Assembly: GCA_016178705.1 (NCBI GenBank)
Contig: JACOST010000001.1
Span: 1-64,000 of the forward strand
From: Deltaproteobacteria bacterium
GTDB lineage: Bacteria > Desulfobacterota > Binatia > HRBIN30 > JACQVA1
Reading direction: 5' to 3'
DNA: 64,000 bases
In this document: one piece after another, positions 46,301 through 55,287 of the stretch
Numbering within the stretch: position 1 is the stretch's first letter
How the letters are laid out: every line of letters begins with the position of its first letter
Notes under the pieces: generated by a model
Told to the model about the DNA's origin: nothing
Databases searched by the model: none
The model's input: the letters and a program-made list of their open reading frames with translations, nothing else
Program-made: the position numbers and the translations under genes

Positions 46301-47944
46301 GTGACTGAATCATCCGACTTGCACACCCGCGGACGCATTGCCGAGATAGTCTGGGCGTGTGTTCTTCTCGCGATCGCTCTGGTCTATGCCGCGGCCGCGC
46401 ACGGCCTGTGGCCCTCACTCACGACCGAAAGCGCGGACACCTGGGCCCATCTCGCGGTCATCCGGCACACGATTGAGCGCGGCTGGTTTCCCGGCGACCC
46501 GTTTTATGCCGGATTGCCGACGCCGCCTTACTACTCGCTCGCCCACATCCTTGCCGCCAGTGTCAGCGCGCTGAGTGGGCTCCCGCCGCTCGATGTGTTG
46601 CTGCTGGCACCATACGTCACCGCGCCGCTCGTCGTCGCGGCAGAGTTCGCATGGCTCCGCGCGCTCTCATCTGACACACGCCTTGCGGCAATCGGGGCCG
46701 GGGTGACGTTGCTGATACGCGCGCCCGGACCCGCCTGGGCGGTGCTGTCGTATCCGCGGGCCATCGCGCTCGCCCCTCTGGCGCTCGCACTCATGTGGCG
46801 CCGCCGCGCGCATGAGTCGAACTCCATTCCGTACGACGTCGCCGCAGGCTGCGCCCTCGGTGTCTGTCTCGTCACCCACTTGTTCGTCGGCGGGATCGCC
46901 ATGCTCGCGGTCGGCGTGCTTGATTTGGCACATCGGCGCCCCGCGCCTCGCTCGCAACGACACATCATCTTGATCTGGGCAATAGGGTTGCTGGTCGCGG
47001 CACCATGGCTACTCAATTTCATCGACGCTTGGTACCACCGCCCACGTGAGATCGCCCACGTCTTCCGCGACAGCTGGGACAACTACACTCAATCGATCGG
47101 CCCGGTTACCCTTACGATGCGATCGCCGACGGCAATGTTTGCCGCGCTTCCCGCGCCGCTCTGGATTCCGGCCGGGGCAGGGCTGATCTTCAGTTTGCTG
47201 CGCTGGCGACGCGGCCGTGCAACTATCGCGGATCGCTATGCGTTGTATGCCACCGCCGTGGCCCTGCTGCTGCTGTTGACGCCGCTATACGGATGCGTCG
47301 TGCTGCTGGCCGCCGCATGGGCCGATCGAGTCGTGCTCCTGATGCCCTTCTCGTTGCTCATCGGAATCGGAGTGTGCGGCGCCACCGAATCCATTCGCGA
47401 CCGTTGCCGCGACCGTCGTCGGTGGCTACCTGGACGGCTCGCGCTCGCGGCAGGTATACTGTTTGTCGGCTCGTGGATTGGAATCGCAACGTATCGAACA
47501 GCTCTCTGGGACTACGCGATGACACGCACCTTCTCTGGCCCGCTGGCCCGTCAGGATTGGCAACCGATCGCCAAAGCGGTCGCGAACGGAAGCGCCCCCT
47601 GTACCGTCGCGTCCGATCCGTGGACATCGTACTTGCTCCCCTACTATCTCGGCTGCAACGTGCTCATCATGCTGCCGGAGCACGGCTCGCCCTACGCCGA
47701 TCACGTCGCGCGGCAGCGTTTGGCGTATCGCATCTATGATCCGTCGACGCCGATGTCCGATGTGAAGATCATGCTCGATGCATACGACACCACCGCCGTC
47801 ATCATCGATCTTCATCGCCAATGGCCGCACGAGGAGAGTGCGCAAGCCGTCGCCCGTCGCTTCCGGCAATCGCCACTGTTCGAAGATACGGGATGCTGCG
47901 AGGATTGGCGCATCTTCCGCTATCACTCGCAAGCCATCGATTGA
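46301..47944 (+). CDS. Polytopic membrane protein, GT-C glycosyltransferase-like
   Basis: 547 residues from GTG 46301. About 11 hydrophobic segments in the first 410 residues and a soluble C-terminal domain (CTVASDPWTSYLLPYYLGC, DTTAVIIDLHRQW). The first large loop contains TTESADTWAHLAVIRH; acidic residues Glu43 and Asp46 are placed like those in GT-C enzymes that use lipid-linked sugars. Not a confident assignment. It opens a block of envelope and glycan genes. Confidence 0.65.
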   Translation: MTESSDLHTRGRIAEIVWACVLLAIALVYAAAAHGLWPSLTTESADTWAHLAVIRHTIERGWFPGDPFYAGLPTPPYYSLAHILAASVSALSGLPPLDVLLLAPYVTAPLVVAAEFAWLRALSSDTRLAAIGAGVTLLIRAPGPAWAVLSYPRAIALAPLALALMWRRRAHESNSIPYDVAAGCALGVCLVTHLFVGGIAMLAVGVLDLAHRRPAPRSQRHIILIWAIGLLVAAPWLLNFIDAWYHRPREIAHVFRDSWDNYTQSIGPVTLTMRSPTAMFAALPAPLWIPAGAGLIFSLLRWRRGRATIADRYALYATAVALLLLLTPLYGCVVLLAAAWADRVVLLMPFSLLIGIGVCGATESIRDRCRDRRRWLPGRLALAAGILFVGSWIGIATYRTALWDYAMTRTFSGPLARQDWQPIAKAVANGSAPCTVASDPWTSYLLPYYLGCNVLIMLPEHGSPYADHVARQRLAYRIYDPSTPMSDVKIMLDAYDTTAVIIDLHRQWPHEESAQAVARRFRQSPLFEDTGCCEDWRIFRYHSQAID

Positions 47945-48057
47945 GCGCACGGCGACTGGAACCTCAGCGACGTGGATGCTAGTGTGCGCCGCCGTCTCGC
48001 GGTCGTCGCATTCTACCTGATGCGGCAATACTGCCGCGGAGACCGACGAGAGAACGG

Positions 48058-49056
48058 ATGGCAACCAAAACCTCCCGCGGCAAGCGCCGCGACACGCCGC
48101 GTAGCGCCGGGACTTCGCTCACCCGCCTCACTATCCTGGATGCGTTCCATGGTTGGGTGATTCCGGCGCTGACCGCACCGGCTGCCTTGGTCCTGTATGT
48201 CCTTTACAACATCGAAGCGCTCGATCGTGCTCCGGCAGTCATCGCGCTCTCGTTGTTAACGCTGGCGACTGTGCTGTGGGCGGGGCTCCGCGCCTTCATC
48301 AGCGAACGGACCAGCACCCGCCTGGCGCTGCTCCTCGCGGCCTATGCGATCGTCTGGGCGGCCACTACCACCATTCCCCTCGTCGCCACCATCGACCCGG
48401 GTGCACCGTTGTTCACCGAGCAACTGCAAGAACACGACACCACCAAGCTTCCGCTCGAAGGCCGCCCCGGCGCCTATCGCTTGGTCGTGCAAGGCGTGTT
48501 CGGCCCCAGCCAAACGAAGAGCGCGCGACAAGCCCACTACCGACTGGGTTTCGCCGCAGGCGACGCGCCGGCGCAAACCCTAGAAGGCGACTTCACCGAG
48601 CGCTACATGCAGCAGCGCCTCGGCCGCCGCGGTAGCACCACGGTGCGCGAACTCCACACCGAGCGACTCCACGATATTCAAGTGGCCGGCGACAAGCCGG
48701 TCAGCGTGACGCTCTCCGACATCGCTCCGGCCGACACCATCACGTCCGTCACGCTGCAGCTCTACCCCGATCGCTTCCCCGTGATTCTGTTAGCGGGTCT
48801 CGGTCTGCTGCTCACTTGCGGCGCGGTGGTGATCGACGCCTGGAGGCCGCGCGGCGAGTCGGAAGGGTTGCTGACGACACTCACCCTGGCAACAGTGCTG
48901 TCGATCGCTTCGCTGAGCCTGTGGGGCGGGGCGCATCCGGGCTTCGGCCAGCTCGCGGGCGACGCGTTGGGCGGCAGTGTCGTGGGCACGATCGTGGCGC
49001 TGGCGCTGGCGCGGGTGGCCCGTCCCCTTATTCACCGCCTGCCGGCAGCCCCGTAA
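48058..49056 (+). CDS. Hypothetical membrane protein with extracytoplasmic beta domain
   Basis: 332 residues. Three N-terminal membrane helices (VIPALTAPAALVLYVLYNI, VIALSLLTLATVLWAGL, LALLLAAYAIVWAATTTIP), an about 150-residue region likely outside the cytoplasm, then three helices to the C-terminus (VILLAGLGLLLTCGAVVI and following). Family not recognised. Ends 20 nt before htrA, suggesting co-transcription. Confidence 0.75.
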   Translation: MATKTSRGKRRDTPRSAGTSLTRLTILDAFHGWVIPALTAPAALVLYVLYNIEALDRAPAVIALSLLTLATVLWAGLRAFISERTSTRLALLLAAYAIVWAATTTIPLVATIDPGAPLFTEQLQEHDTTKLPLEGRPGAYRLVVQGVFGPSQTKSARQAHYRLGFAAGDAPAQTLEGDFTERYMQQRLGRRGSTTVRELHTERLHDIQVAGDKPVSVTLSDIAPADTITSVTLQLYPDRFPVILLAGLGLLLTCGAVVIDAWRPRGESEGLLTTLTLATVLSIASLSLWGGAHPGFGQLAGDALGGSVVGTIVALALARVARPLIHRLPAAP

Positions 49057-49076
49057 CCTGTCGCGGCCTGATCACG

Positions 49077-50453
49077 ATGCGAAGTGTACATTGGCGGCTC
49101 GTCGTGTTCGCGGCAGTCGCGCACGCTGCGCTTTCAACCACCAGTGCGCACGCACACAGCAGCGATGCGGCGCCACCATCGTTCGCACCGGTCGCCAAGG
49201 TCGCCCGCCCCGCGGTCTGTCACATCTTCGCGGCGCAGGGCGCGCGGCCGAGCGCTGGCGGCGAACCGCTCGAAGAGTTTTCCCGCCGCTTCTTCGGTGA
49301 GGCGCCACCGCGCAACGCACCCCGCCGCAGTTTGGGCAGCGGGTTCATCATCAGTGCCGACGGCTACATCGTCACCAACGCGCATGTGATCCGCGACGCC
49401 ACGCTCATTCGCGTCCGCCTCGCGGACAAGGAAGAGTACGACGCCAAGCTGATCGGCAGCGATCCGAAGACCGATGTCGCACTGATCAAGATCGAACCGC
49501 GCGGTACACTCCCGACGGTACGGCTGGGTAGCTCCGCCGCGCTCGAAGTCGGCGACTGGGTGGTCGCCATCGGCAATCCGTTCGGGTTGGCACAAACCGT
49601 GACCGCCGGCATCGTTAGCGCCGTCGGGCGCGTGATCGGTGCCGGGCCGTACGACGACTTCATTCAAACCGACGCGTCGATCAATCCGGGAAACTCCGGC
49701 GGTCCGCTGCTCAACCTGGACGGTGAAGTGATCGGCATCAACAGCGCGATCTTCAGCAAGAGCGGCGGCAATGTCGGGATCGGATTTGCGATTCCGATCG
49801 ATCTCGCGCGCCGCATCATCGATCAGTTGCGCGAGCACGGCAAAGTCGTCCGCGGCTGGCTCGGCGTCAGCATTCAGGAGATGACTGCGGATCTCGCCAA
49901 GTCGTTCGGCTTCGATCGTCCGCACGGTGCCCTGATCGCTGATGTCATCCCCGGCGGACCCGCCGAGCGCGGCGGGTTGCAACGCGGCGACGTCATCATC
50001 GAGTACCAAGGTCACGCGGTGCTCGATTCGCAACACTTTCCGACCCTGGTGGCCGACACGCCCGTGGGCTCGCACGCGGAGGTCAAGGTGCTCCGCCATG
50101 GGGAGGAGAAGAGCCTCACCGTCGCCGTGGCGCAACTGCCCGAGCCCAAGCCGCAAGTCCGCGCAGCAACGGATAGCGACTGGGGCCTCGCGATCGCCGA
50201 CCTCACGCCGAACCTGGCGCGCCGCCTCGGCCTGCCGACACAGCGGCGCGGGATAGTCATCACCACGGTCGCGCCCACCAGCGCCGCCGCTGAAGCCGGC
50301 GTGCAATCCGGCGACATCATCCGTGAAGCGAATCGCCACGAGGTGAGCACGGTGCGCGAGTACCGTACGGCGATTGCGGGGGCGACGGACAGTTTACTGC
50401 TGCTGTTGCAGCGCGGTGAGTTCTCGTCCTACGTTGCGCTCCGGCGCGAGTAG
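49077..50453 (+). CDS. htrA: Periplasmic HtrA/DegP-family serine protease with two PDZ domains
   Basis: 458 residues from ATG 49077; the open frame upstream runs through the previous gene and is not used. Signal peptide, protease domain with catalytic His103 (TNAHVI), Asp133 (DPKTDVALIKI) and Ser207 (NPGNSGGP), then two PDZ domains (VVRGWLGVSIQEM; WGLAIADLTPNLARRL). Degrades or refolds damaged envelope proteins. Neighbours are membrane and glycan-related genes. Confidence 0.94.
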   Translation: MRSVHWRLVVFAAVAHAALSTTSAHAHSSDAAPPSFAPVAKVARPAVCHIFAAQGARPSAGGEPLEEFSRRFFGEAPPRNAPRRSLGSGFIISADGYIVTNAHVIRDATLIRVRLADKEEYDAKLIGSDPKTDVALIKIEPRGTLPTVRLGSSAALEVGDWVVAIGNPFGLAQTVTAGIVSAVGRVIGAGPYDDFIQTDASINPGNSGGPLLNLDGEVIGINSAIFSKSGGNVGIGFAIPIDLARRIIDQLREHGKVVRGWLGVSIQEMTADLAKSFGFDRPHGALIADVIPGGPAERGGLQRGDVIIEYQGHAVLDSQHFPTLVADTPVGSHAEVKVLRHGEEKSLTVAVAQLPEPKPQVRAATDSDWGLAIADLTPNLARRLGLPTQRRGIVITTVAPTSAAAEAGVQSGDIIREANRHEVSTVREYRTAIAGATDSLLLLLQRGEFSSYVALRRE

Positions 50454-50462
50454 CTCCGCCAC

Positions 50463-52700
50463 CTACTCGCCGTCGGGCTGCAGCGCGGTGGGCGGAATCA
50501 GCGACTGCACGCCGTCCGGTGGGGTCCAATAGAGGCGGACGGCTGGATGCGCGCCGGCAACCGCGCGAAGAGTGATCACAACCGGCGTCGCTTGCTCCAT
50601 TTGAAGCTCGATCCCCTTCCCTTCCCAACCCTCGGTTTCGATCTCCATCTGCTGGCCAGCGATCTGCAGCTGAGTGGCCGCCTCGCGCACTTCAAGGCGC
50701 ACGCCGTACGTCCCGGCGATCGGCGGCACGATTCGACCCGACCAGCGCACGCGCATGCTAGCCAAACGTCCATTCAGCAGACCGCCGGTGAACGCGGTTG
50801 GAATCGTATGCATCATCAGCGCGGGATCGATCGTGCACAGAGTGACGGCCTCGCCGTTCGCTTGCTCGCCGTTGTAGTCCGCTCGCAGCCCGACCGCTGG
50901 CGCCGCCCCACAGTCGCTCGTCGATTCCACCGATACCACACCGACCGTCGCCATCGAGTCGGGATTCCGCAGGTTGGGGTCGCGATGGATCGCCGTCGTG
51001 TAGTGTGGGCACACCGTCGCAACCAGGGCCGGCAATTGCTCCGACTCGTGCGTGCCTTGGGTGATCCAATATCTCGGCGCGTGCTCGTAGCCATCGCGGA
51101 CATCGAGCGCTGCCGCAAGCGAGGTGGCACGTCCGCCGGTCGCGTGCGCGGTCAGCCAGACGTAGTCGGACGGGCCGAAGGCGTTGCTAACGTCGGTCGT
51201 CAGCAGCACCACGCGTACCCCCGCGGGCACTCGATGAATCGCGTCGAGCACGGTGTTCTCTGGCACCACAAACGCATCTTTCACGACCGGGCTATCGAGG
51301 AGCCGCTGCATTTCGGCGACGTTGAAACACAGCGCCGCCGCTACGGTCGCCCCCGCCACTGTTGTTCCGATCCACTGCGGCACTCGGGGCCAGCGCACCC
51401 AATCGTCGACCAGCAGACCGATGAGCGTGAACAGCGGCACCAACAGAACAAAGCAGCGCGAGACGTTCAGATTGGTCGGAATGACCGCCAGCGCCGCGAA
51501 CGGCAGCGCGAACGCAACGAACGTGAGTCGCCGCAACGGATCGCGCCAACGCCGCATGCCGTTCAGCAGCGCGAGAGTCGCCAGCGCAGCGGTCACCGGA
51601 TCCAGCATCGCGTGTCGTGGAATGTTGACCCACGCGATTTCGTCGCCCGTCGTGACGAATGCGGCCCAGCCGTCGCGGGCCCGTTTCATCATCGGGCGGA
51701 TGAGGTCGACCAGGGGACGCTGCTCGGCTACGGCTTCTTTCCATCCGTCACCGTGTCGCCGGATCGCCTCCGAAAAAATCTCACTGCCATGGTAGACCGT
51801 CGCCACCACACCCGGACTGAGCAGGACCGCCCACACGGCAGCACCAAGGACGAAGTGTCGCACGGCGGCGCCCGACAGCCTGGCGTGGCGCCACGCGGAC
51901 AGCGCGAGCAGCGCCGAACTTGCGGCAAGCAGTAAGGGAAAGACCCGATAGCCTGTATAGGCATAGAACAGATCAGCACTGACGACCGAAAGCAGGAAGA
52001 CGTCGACACGTCGGCGCTGTTGCACAACCCGCACGAACAACCACAGCGTCAGCGCCATGATCGACAACGGGAAGAAAATCTCGTCGGCAAAGCGCGCGGC
52101 GGCGGCGGCCCAGCGACAGCCGGCGAGCAACACCGCGGCGGTCCAGGCAGCGGGCAACGCGATCAGGCGTCGGAGCGCGAGGAACAGGAATACCGGAGCG
52201 AGCACCCCACCCAGAACGAACGGCGCACGCAAGGCTTCCGACGTCAGCCCGAAGAGATAGAAACTGAGCGCCGGGAGCAGATTTGTCAGCGGGAACTCGA
52301 GCGGCCAGCGCCAGTCGCGATAGAAGCCATAGCCGAGATAGCCGGTCTGGATTTCCTCGAAGCCAAACGCATCGGGCGGCGGATATTGCGTGATCCGCCA
52401 CAAACGAAATGCCAGCGCAACGATCGCGATGGACAGCAGCGCGAACCAGTCGACTCGCCGCCATGGCGGTGCCGGCTGCGCGTCGGGATCGCGATCGCCC
52501 AGTAACGCCGCGACGGCGAGCCAACCGACGCCACCCAACCACCACCACCCACCGGTAGCCAATTCGCGACTCTCCGCGAAGTAATGGTTTCCGACGCTGG
52601 CGGTAGCAAGGCCGAGCCCGATCACCGCGTACCACAGCAACAGTCGCCAGCGCACAGCGCGCCTATAGCAGCCTGCGCGGCATGAGGTCACGCGTACCAT
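50463..52700 (-). CDS. GT-C (PMT/ArnT-like) membrane glycosyltransferase fused to a PA14 domain
   Basis: 745 residues from ATG 52700. About 11 membrane helices. The first loop carries PPPDAFGFEEIQTGYLGYGFYRDW, where acidic residues precede the G-x-x-D/W pattern of protein mannosyltransferase/ArnT-type GT-C enzymes. After the membrane part comes an extracytoplasmic domain, and the last 150 residues or so (VRWSGRIVPPIAGTYGVRLEV, GQQMEIETEGWEGKGIELQM, AVRLYWTPPDGVQSLIP) look like PA14, a carbohydrate-binding module. It should transfer a sugar from a polyprenyl-phosphate donor to an acceptor outside the inner membrane. Divergent from the sulfatase-like gene. Confidence 0.82.
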   Translation of the reverse strand: MVRVTSCRAGCYRRAVRWRLLLWYAVIGLGLATASVGNHYFAESRELATGGWWWLGGVGWLAVAALLGDRDPDAQPAPPWRRVDWFALLSIAIVALAFRLWRITQYPPPDAFGFEEIQTGYLGYGFYRDWRWPLEFPLTNLLPALSFYLFGLTSEALRAPFVLGGVLAPVFLFLALRRLIALPAAWTAAVLLAGCRWAAAAARFADEIFFPLSIMALTLWLFVRVVQQRRRVDVFLLSVVSADLFYAYTGYRVFPLLLAASSALLALSAWRHARLSGAAVRHFVLGAAVWAVLLSPGVVATVYHGSEIFSEAIRRHGDGWKEAVAEQRPLVDLIRPMMKRARDGWAAFVTTGDEIAWVNIPRHAMLDPVTAALATLALLNGMRRWRDPLRRLTFVAFALPFAALAVIPTNLNVSRCFVLLVPLFTLIGLLVDDWVRWPRVPQWIGTTVAGATVAAALCFNVAEMQRLLDSPVVKDAFVVPENTVLDAIHRVPAGVRVVLLTTDVSNAFGPSDYVWLTAHATGGRATSLAAALDVRDGYEHAPRYWITQGTHESEQLPALVATVCPHYTTAIHRDPNLRNPDSMATVGVVSVESTSDCGAAPAVGLRADYNGEQANGEAVTLCTIDPALMMHTIPTAFTGGLLNGRLASMRVRWSGRIVPPIAGTYGVRLEVREAATQLQIAGQQMEIETEGWEGKGIELQMEQATPVVITLRAVAGAHPAVRLYWTPPDGVQSLIPPTALQPDGE

Positions 52701-52789
52701 ATCCGATGATTCACTGGCGCACCCCACGCGCATGCGACATTGACCGCAGCCGGACGGCTGTGTACAGCGAAGACGGACATAAACAGACG

Positions 52790-54145
52790 ATGCGTATCGG
52801 ACGATGGGCCGCGCTGACGGTCGTGCTCGTGGGTGTGCTGGGGTGGTACACGTGGTCGCGGCCCGGGCCCAATCTGTTGCTCATCACGGTAGACGCCCTT
52901 CGCCCGGATCGCCTGTCGTGTTACGGCGGCTCGATCCAGGTCGCGACGCTCAATCGACTAGCCGCGGAGGGCGTGCTCGTGCGCGACGCGGTGACGGACG
53001 TGCCGTGGACGACACCGGCGTTGGCGACGATTCTGTCCGGCGTCGACGTCAGTCGGCATCGGCTACGCCTGCCCGAGCAAGCGCTCGCGGATGGTTTCGA
53101 AACCCTCGCGCAGCGCTTGCAGCAAGCCGGATGGAATACCGCTGCGGTCGTGGGGGCGTATCCCGCGGATCGCAGTACCGGGCTGGCGCGCGGCTTCGCG
53201 TACTACGACGACCGCTACAATGCGCCGATGGAGTATCCGCTCGCGCGCGTCTCGCGCGTACCGCGGCGGCACTTCGACGATCTTGATGCCGCTCGCGAGT
53301 ATCATGCGCGCAAGGTCGTCGCGGACAGCTATCGTACCGACGGCGCCGTCACGGACGCGGCGACCGCGTGGCTCGCTCGTCATGGAGGCGGTCGCTTTTT
53401 TTTGTGGGTTCACTACTTCGGCGCTCACGAGAAGCGCGATCAGCGGCACGCGATCGGGGTTGAGATCGAGACCCTGCTCAACACCTATCCGCAAGCGGTG
53501 GAACGCGTCGATGACGAGATCGGTCAGCTGCTCGCCGCGCTCGCTCAGCGCGGCTGGACCGATCGCACGTTGGTCGTCGTGCTCGGCGACCACGGACAGA
53601 GCCTCATGGAGCACGACGCTCTCGGTCATGGCGCGGACCTCTACGAACCCAGTCTGCGCGTACCATGGCTCATGCGATTTCCCGCTCGGCTTGCGCCCGG
53701 GCAGCAGATCGCCAAGGCTCGTACGGTGGATGTGGTACCCACCGTCACCGCGCTATTGGGAGTCGCCGCGCCCGCGGCGGCAATGGGTCGCGATGTGTTC
53801 GCCGAACCTGCCGCTGGCGACGCGTATGCCGAAACCTATCTGCCGGCAACCGCTGTGCTGAGCACGACCGTGACCGACGGCGACACCGCGGTGCGTCTCG
53901 GCTTCGTGCGGCGCGCCTGGCGCAGTGCGCCGTGGAAGTTCATTCGCAGCGAGCCGTCGCCGCTGCTCGACACCAAGTCACCACCGCCGGTGCCCGAGAC
54001 AGTCCGCACCCAGAATGTGCGCGAGGAACTCTACAATCTCGACAGCGATCCGGCGGAGACCACCAACGTCATCGCGACGCAGCCGCAGATTGCCGAGCAG
54101 TTGCGGCAACGGCTGCAGGCGCATGTTGCCGCGGGAGGTGCGTAG
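52790..54145 (+). CDS. Sulfatase-fold hydrolase lacking the formylglycine cysteine
   Basis: 451 residues from ATG 52790. One N-terminal membrane segment (ALTVVLVGVLGWYTW), then the alkaline-phosphatase/sulfatase fold: metal ligands in LLLITVDALRPDRLSCYG and VVLGDHGQSLMEHD. The active-site position normally Cys-x-Pro-x-Arg reads PWTTPALATILSG, so Thr replaces the formylglycine cysteine and the Arg is absent. That favours phosphatase, phosphodiesterase or phosphotransferase chemistry over sulfate ester hydrolysis. Its TAG stop overlaps the wecB GTG by one base. Confidence 0.87.
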   Translation: MRIGRWAALTVVLVGVLGWYTWSRPGPNLLLITVDALRPDRLSCYGGSIQVATLNRLAAEGVLVRDAVTDVPWTTPALATILSGVDVSRHRLRLPEQALADGFETLAQRLQQAGWNTAAVVGAYPADRSTGLARGFAYYDDRYNAPMEYPLARVSRVPRRHFDDLDAAREYHARKVVADSYRTDGAVTDAATAWLARHGGGRFFLWVHYFGAHEKRDQRHAIGVEIETLLNTYPQAVERVDDEIGQLLAALAQRGWTDRTLVVVLGDHGQSLMEHDALGHGADLYEPSLRVPWLMRFPARLAPGQQIAKARTVDVVPTVTALLGVAAPAAAMGRDVFAEPAAGDAYAETYLPATAVLSTTVTDGDTAVRLGFVRRAWRSAPWKFIRSEPSPLLDTKSPPPVPETVRTQNVREELYNLDSDPAETTNVIATQPQIAEQLRQRLQAHVAAGGA

Positions 54146-55287
54146 TGGCGACGGCGCGCAAGATTCTCGTGGTGTTCGGCACGCGTCCGGAAGCGATTAA
54201 GCTCGCCCCCGTGATCGCGGCGCTGCGAACCGTAGCCGACGTACACGTGTGCGTCACCGCGCAACACCGCCAGATGCTCGATCAAGTGCTGCGCGCATTT
54301 GCGATTCAGCCAGACCGCGATTTGAACGTCATGCGCGCCGGGCAGGATCTCACCGACATCACGGCGGCTGTACTCAGTGGCATCCGCGATGTTCTCGCCG
54401 ACGAGCGGCCCGATCTCGTTGTCGTGCAGGGCGATACCACCACGACGATGGCGGTGGCGCTGGGGGCATTCTACGCCCGCGTACCGGTGGCTCACGTCGA
54501 GGCCGGCTTGCGCACCGGCGATCCGGCAAGTCCGTTTCCCGAAGAGATCAATCGCCGAGTCACAACGGTGCTCGCCGACCTCCACTTCGCACCAACCAAC
54601 GGGGCGCGCGATAACTTGCTCGCGGAAGGCATCGCCCCCGATCGCATTACCGTGACCGGCAACACCGGGATCGATGCGCTGCTGGCGACGACGGGTCGCC
54701 TGGCGCGCGGCGAGATCGCGGTACAGCTACCGGACGCAGTGGAACAAGTCAGCCGTGGTCGCCGCATGATTCTCGTCACCGGCCATCGTCGTGAGAGCTT
54801 CGGCGCGGGCTTCCTGAACATTTGTCGCGCCCTCCGACAAATCGCCGCGGAACATCCAGACGTCGCCCTGGTGTATCCGGTGCACTTGAATCCCAACGTC
54901 CGCGAGCCCGTCCACCGTTTGTTAAGTGGTGTGCCGAGCATCGCGCTCATCGAGCCGCTCGACTACTTGCCGTTCGTCGCATTGATGCAGCGCGCGGTGA
55001 TTCTCCTCACCGACTCCGGAGGCGTACAGGAAGAAGCGCCGTCGTTGGGCACGCCGGTGCTAGTGATGCGCGAGAAGACCGAGCGGCCGGAGGGCATCAC
55101 CGCGGGGGTGGCAACCTTGGTGGGCACGGATCCGGCGCGGATTTGCGGCGAGGTCGATCGCTTGCTGCGCGAGCGTTCGGCAGGCGCGCAATCGTCAGCG
55201 AAGGCGAACCCCTACGGCGACGGTCGTGCCGCCGAGCGCATCGCGACGGCGGTGGCTGCCTATTTTGCCACGCACCCGAGCGTGTGA
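54145..55287 (+). CDS. wecB: UDP-N-acetylglucosamine 2-epimerase (non-hydrolysing)
   Basis: 380 residues from GTG 54145, which shares a base with the previous stop (TAGTG). The longer open frame running back into the sulfatase gene is not real. Motifs FGTRPEAIKLAPV, QGDTTTTMAVAL, HVEAGLRTGD, GHRRESFG and TDSGGVQEEAPSLGTPVLVMREKTERPEG identify the family. Converts UDP-GlcNAc to UDP-ManNAc. The next gene, wecC, starts with an overlapping TGATG. Confidence 0.95.
   Translation: MATARKILVVFGTRPEAIKLAPVIAALRTVADVHVCVTAQHRQMLDQVLRAFAIQPDRDLNVMRAGQDLTDITAAVLSGIRDVLADERPDLVVVQGDTTTTMAVALGAFYARVPVAHVEAGLRTGDPASPFPEEINRRVTTVLADLHFAPTNGARDNLLAEGIAPDRITVTGNTGIDALLATTGRLARGEIAVQLPDAVEQVSRGRRMILVTGHRRESFGAGFLNICRALRQIAAEHPDVALVYPVHLNPNVREPVHRLLSGVPSIALIEPLDYLPFVALMQRAVILLTDSGGVQEEAPSLGTPVLVMREKTERPEGITAGVATLVGTDPARICGEVDRLLRERSAGAQSSAKANPYGDGRAAERIATAVAAYFATHPSV

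Noticed and set aside
48816-49076. Upstream extension of the HtrA frame
   Set aside because: It overlaps the preceding membrane-protein gene; ATG 49077 is followed directly by a signal peptide.
53665-54144. Upstream extension of the WecB frame
   Set aside because: It overlaps the sulfatase-fold gene out of frame; WecB homology begins at GTG 54145.
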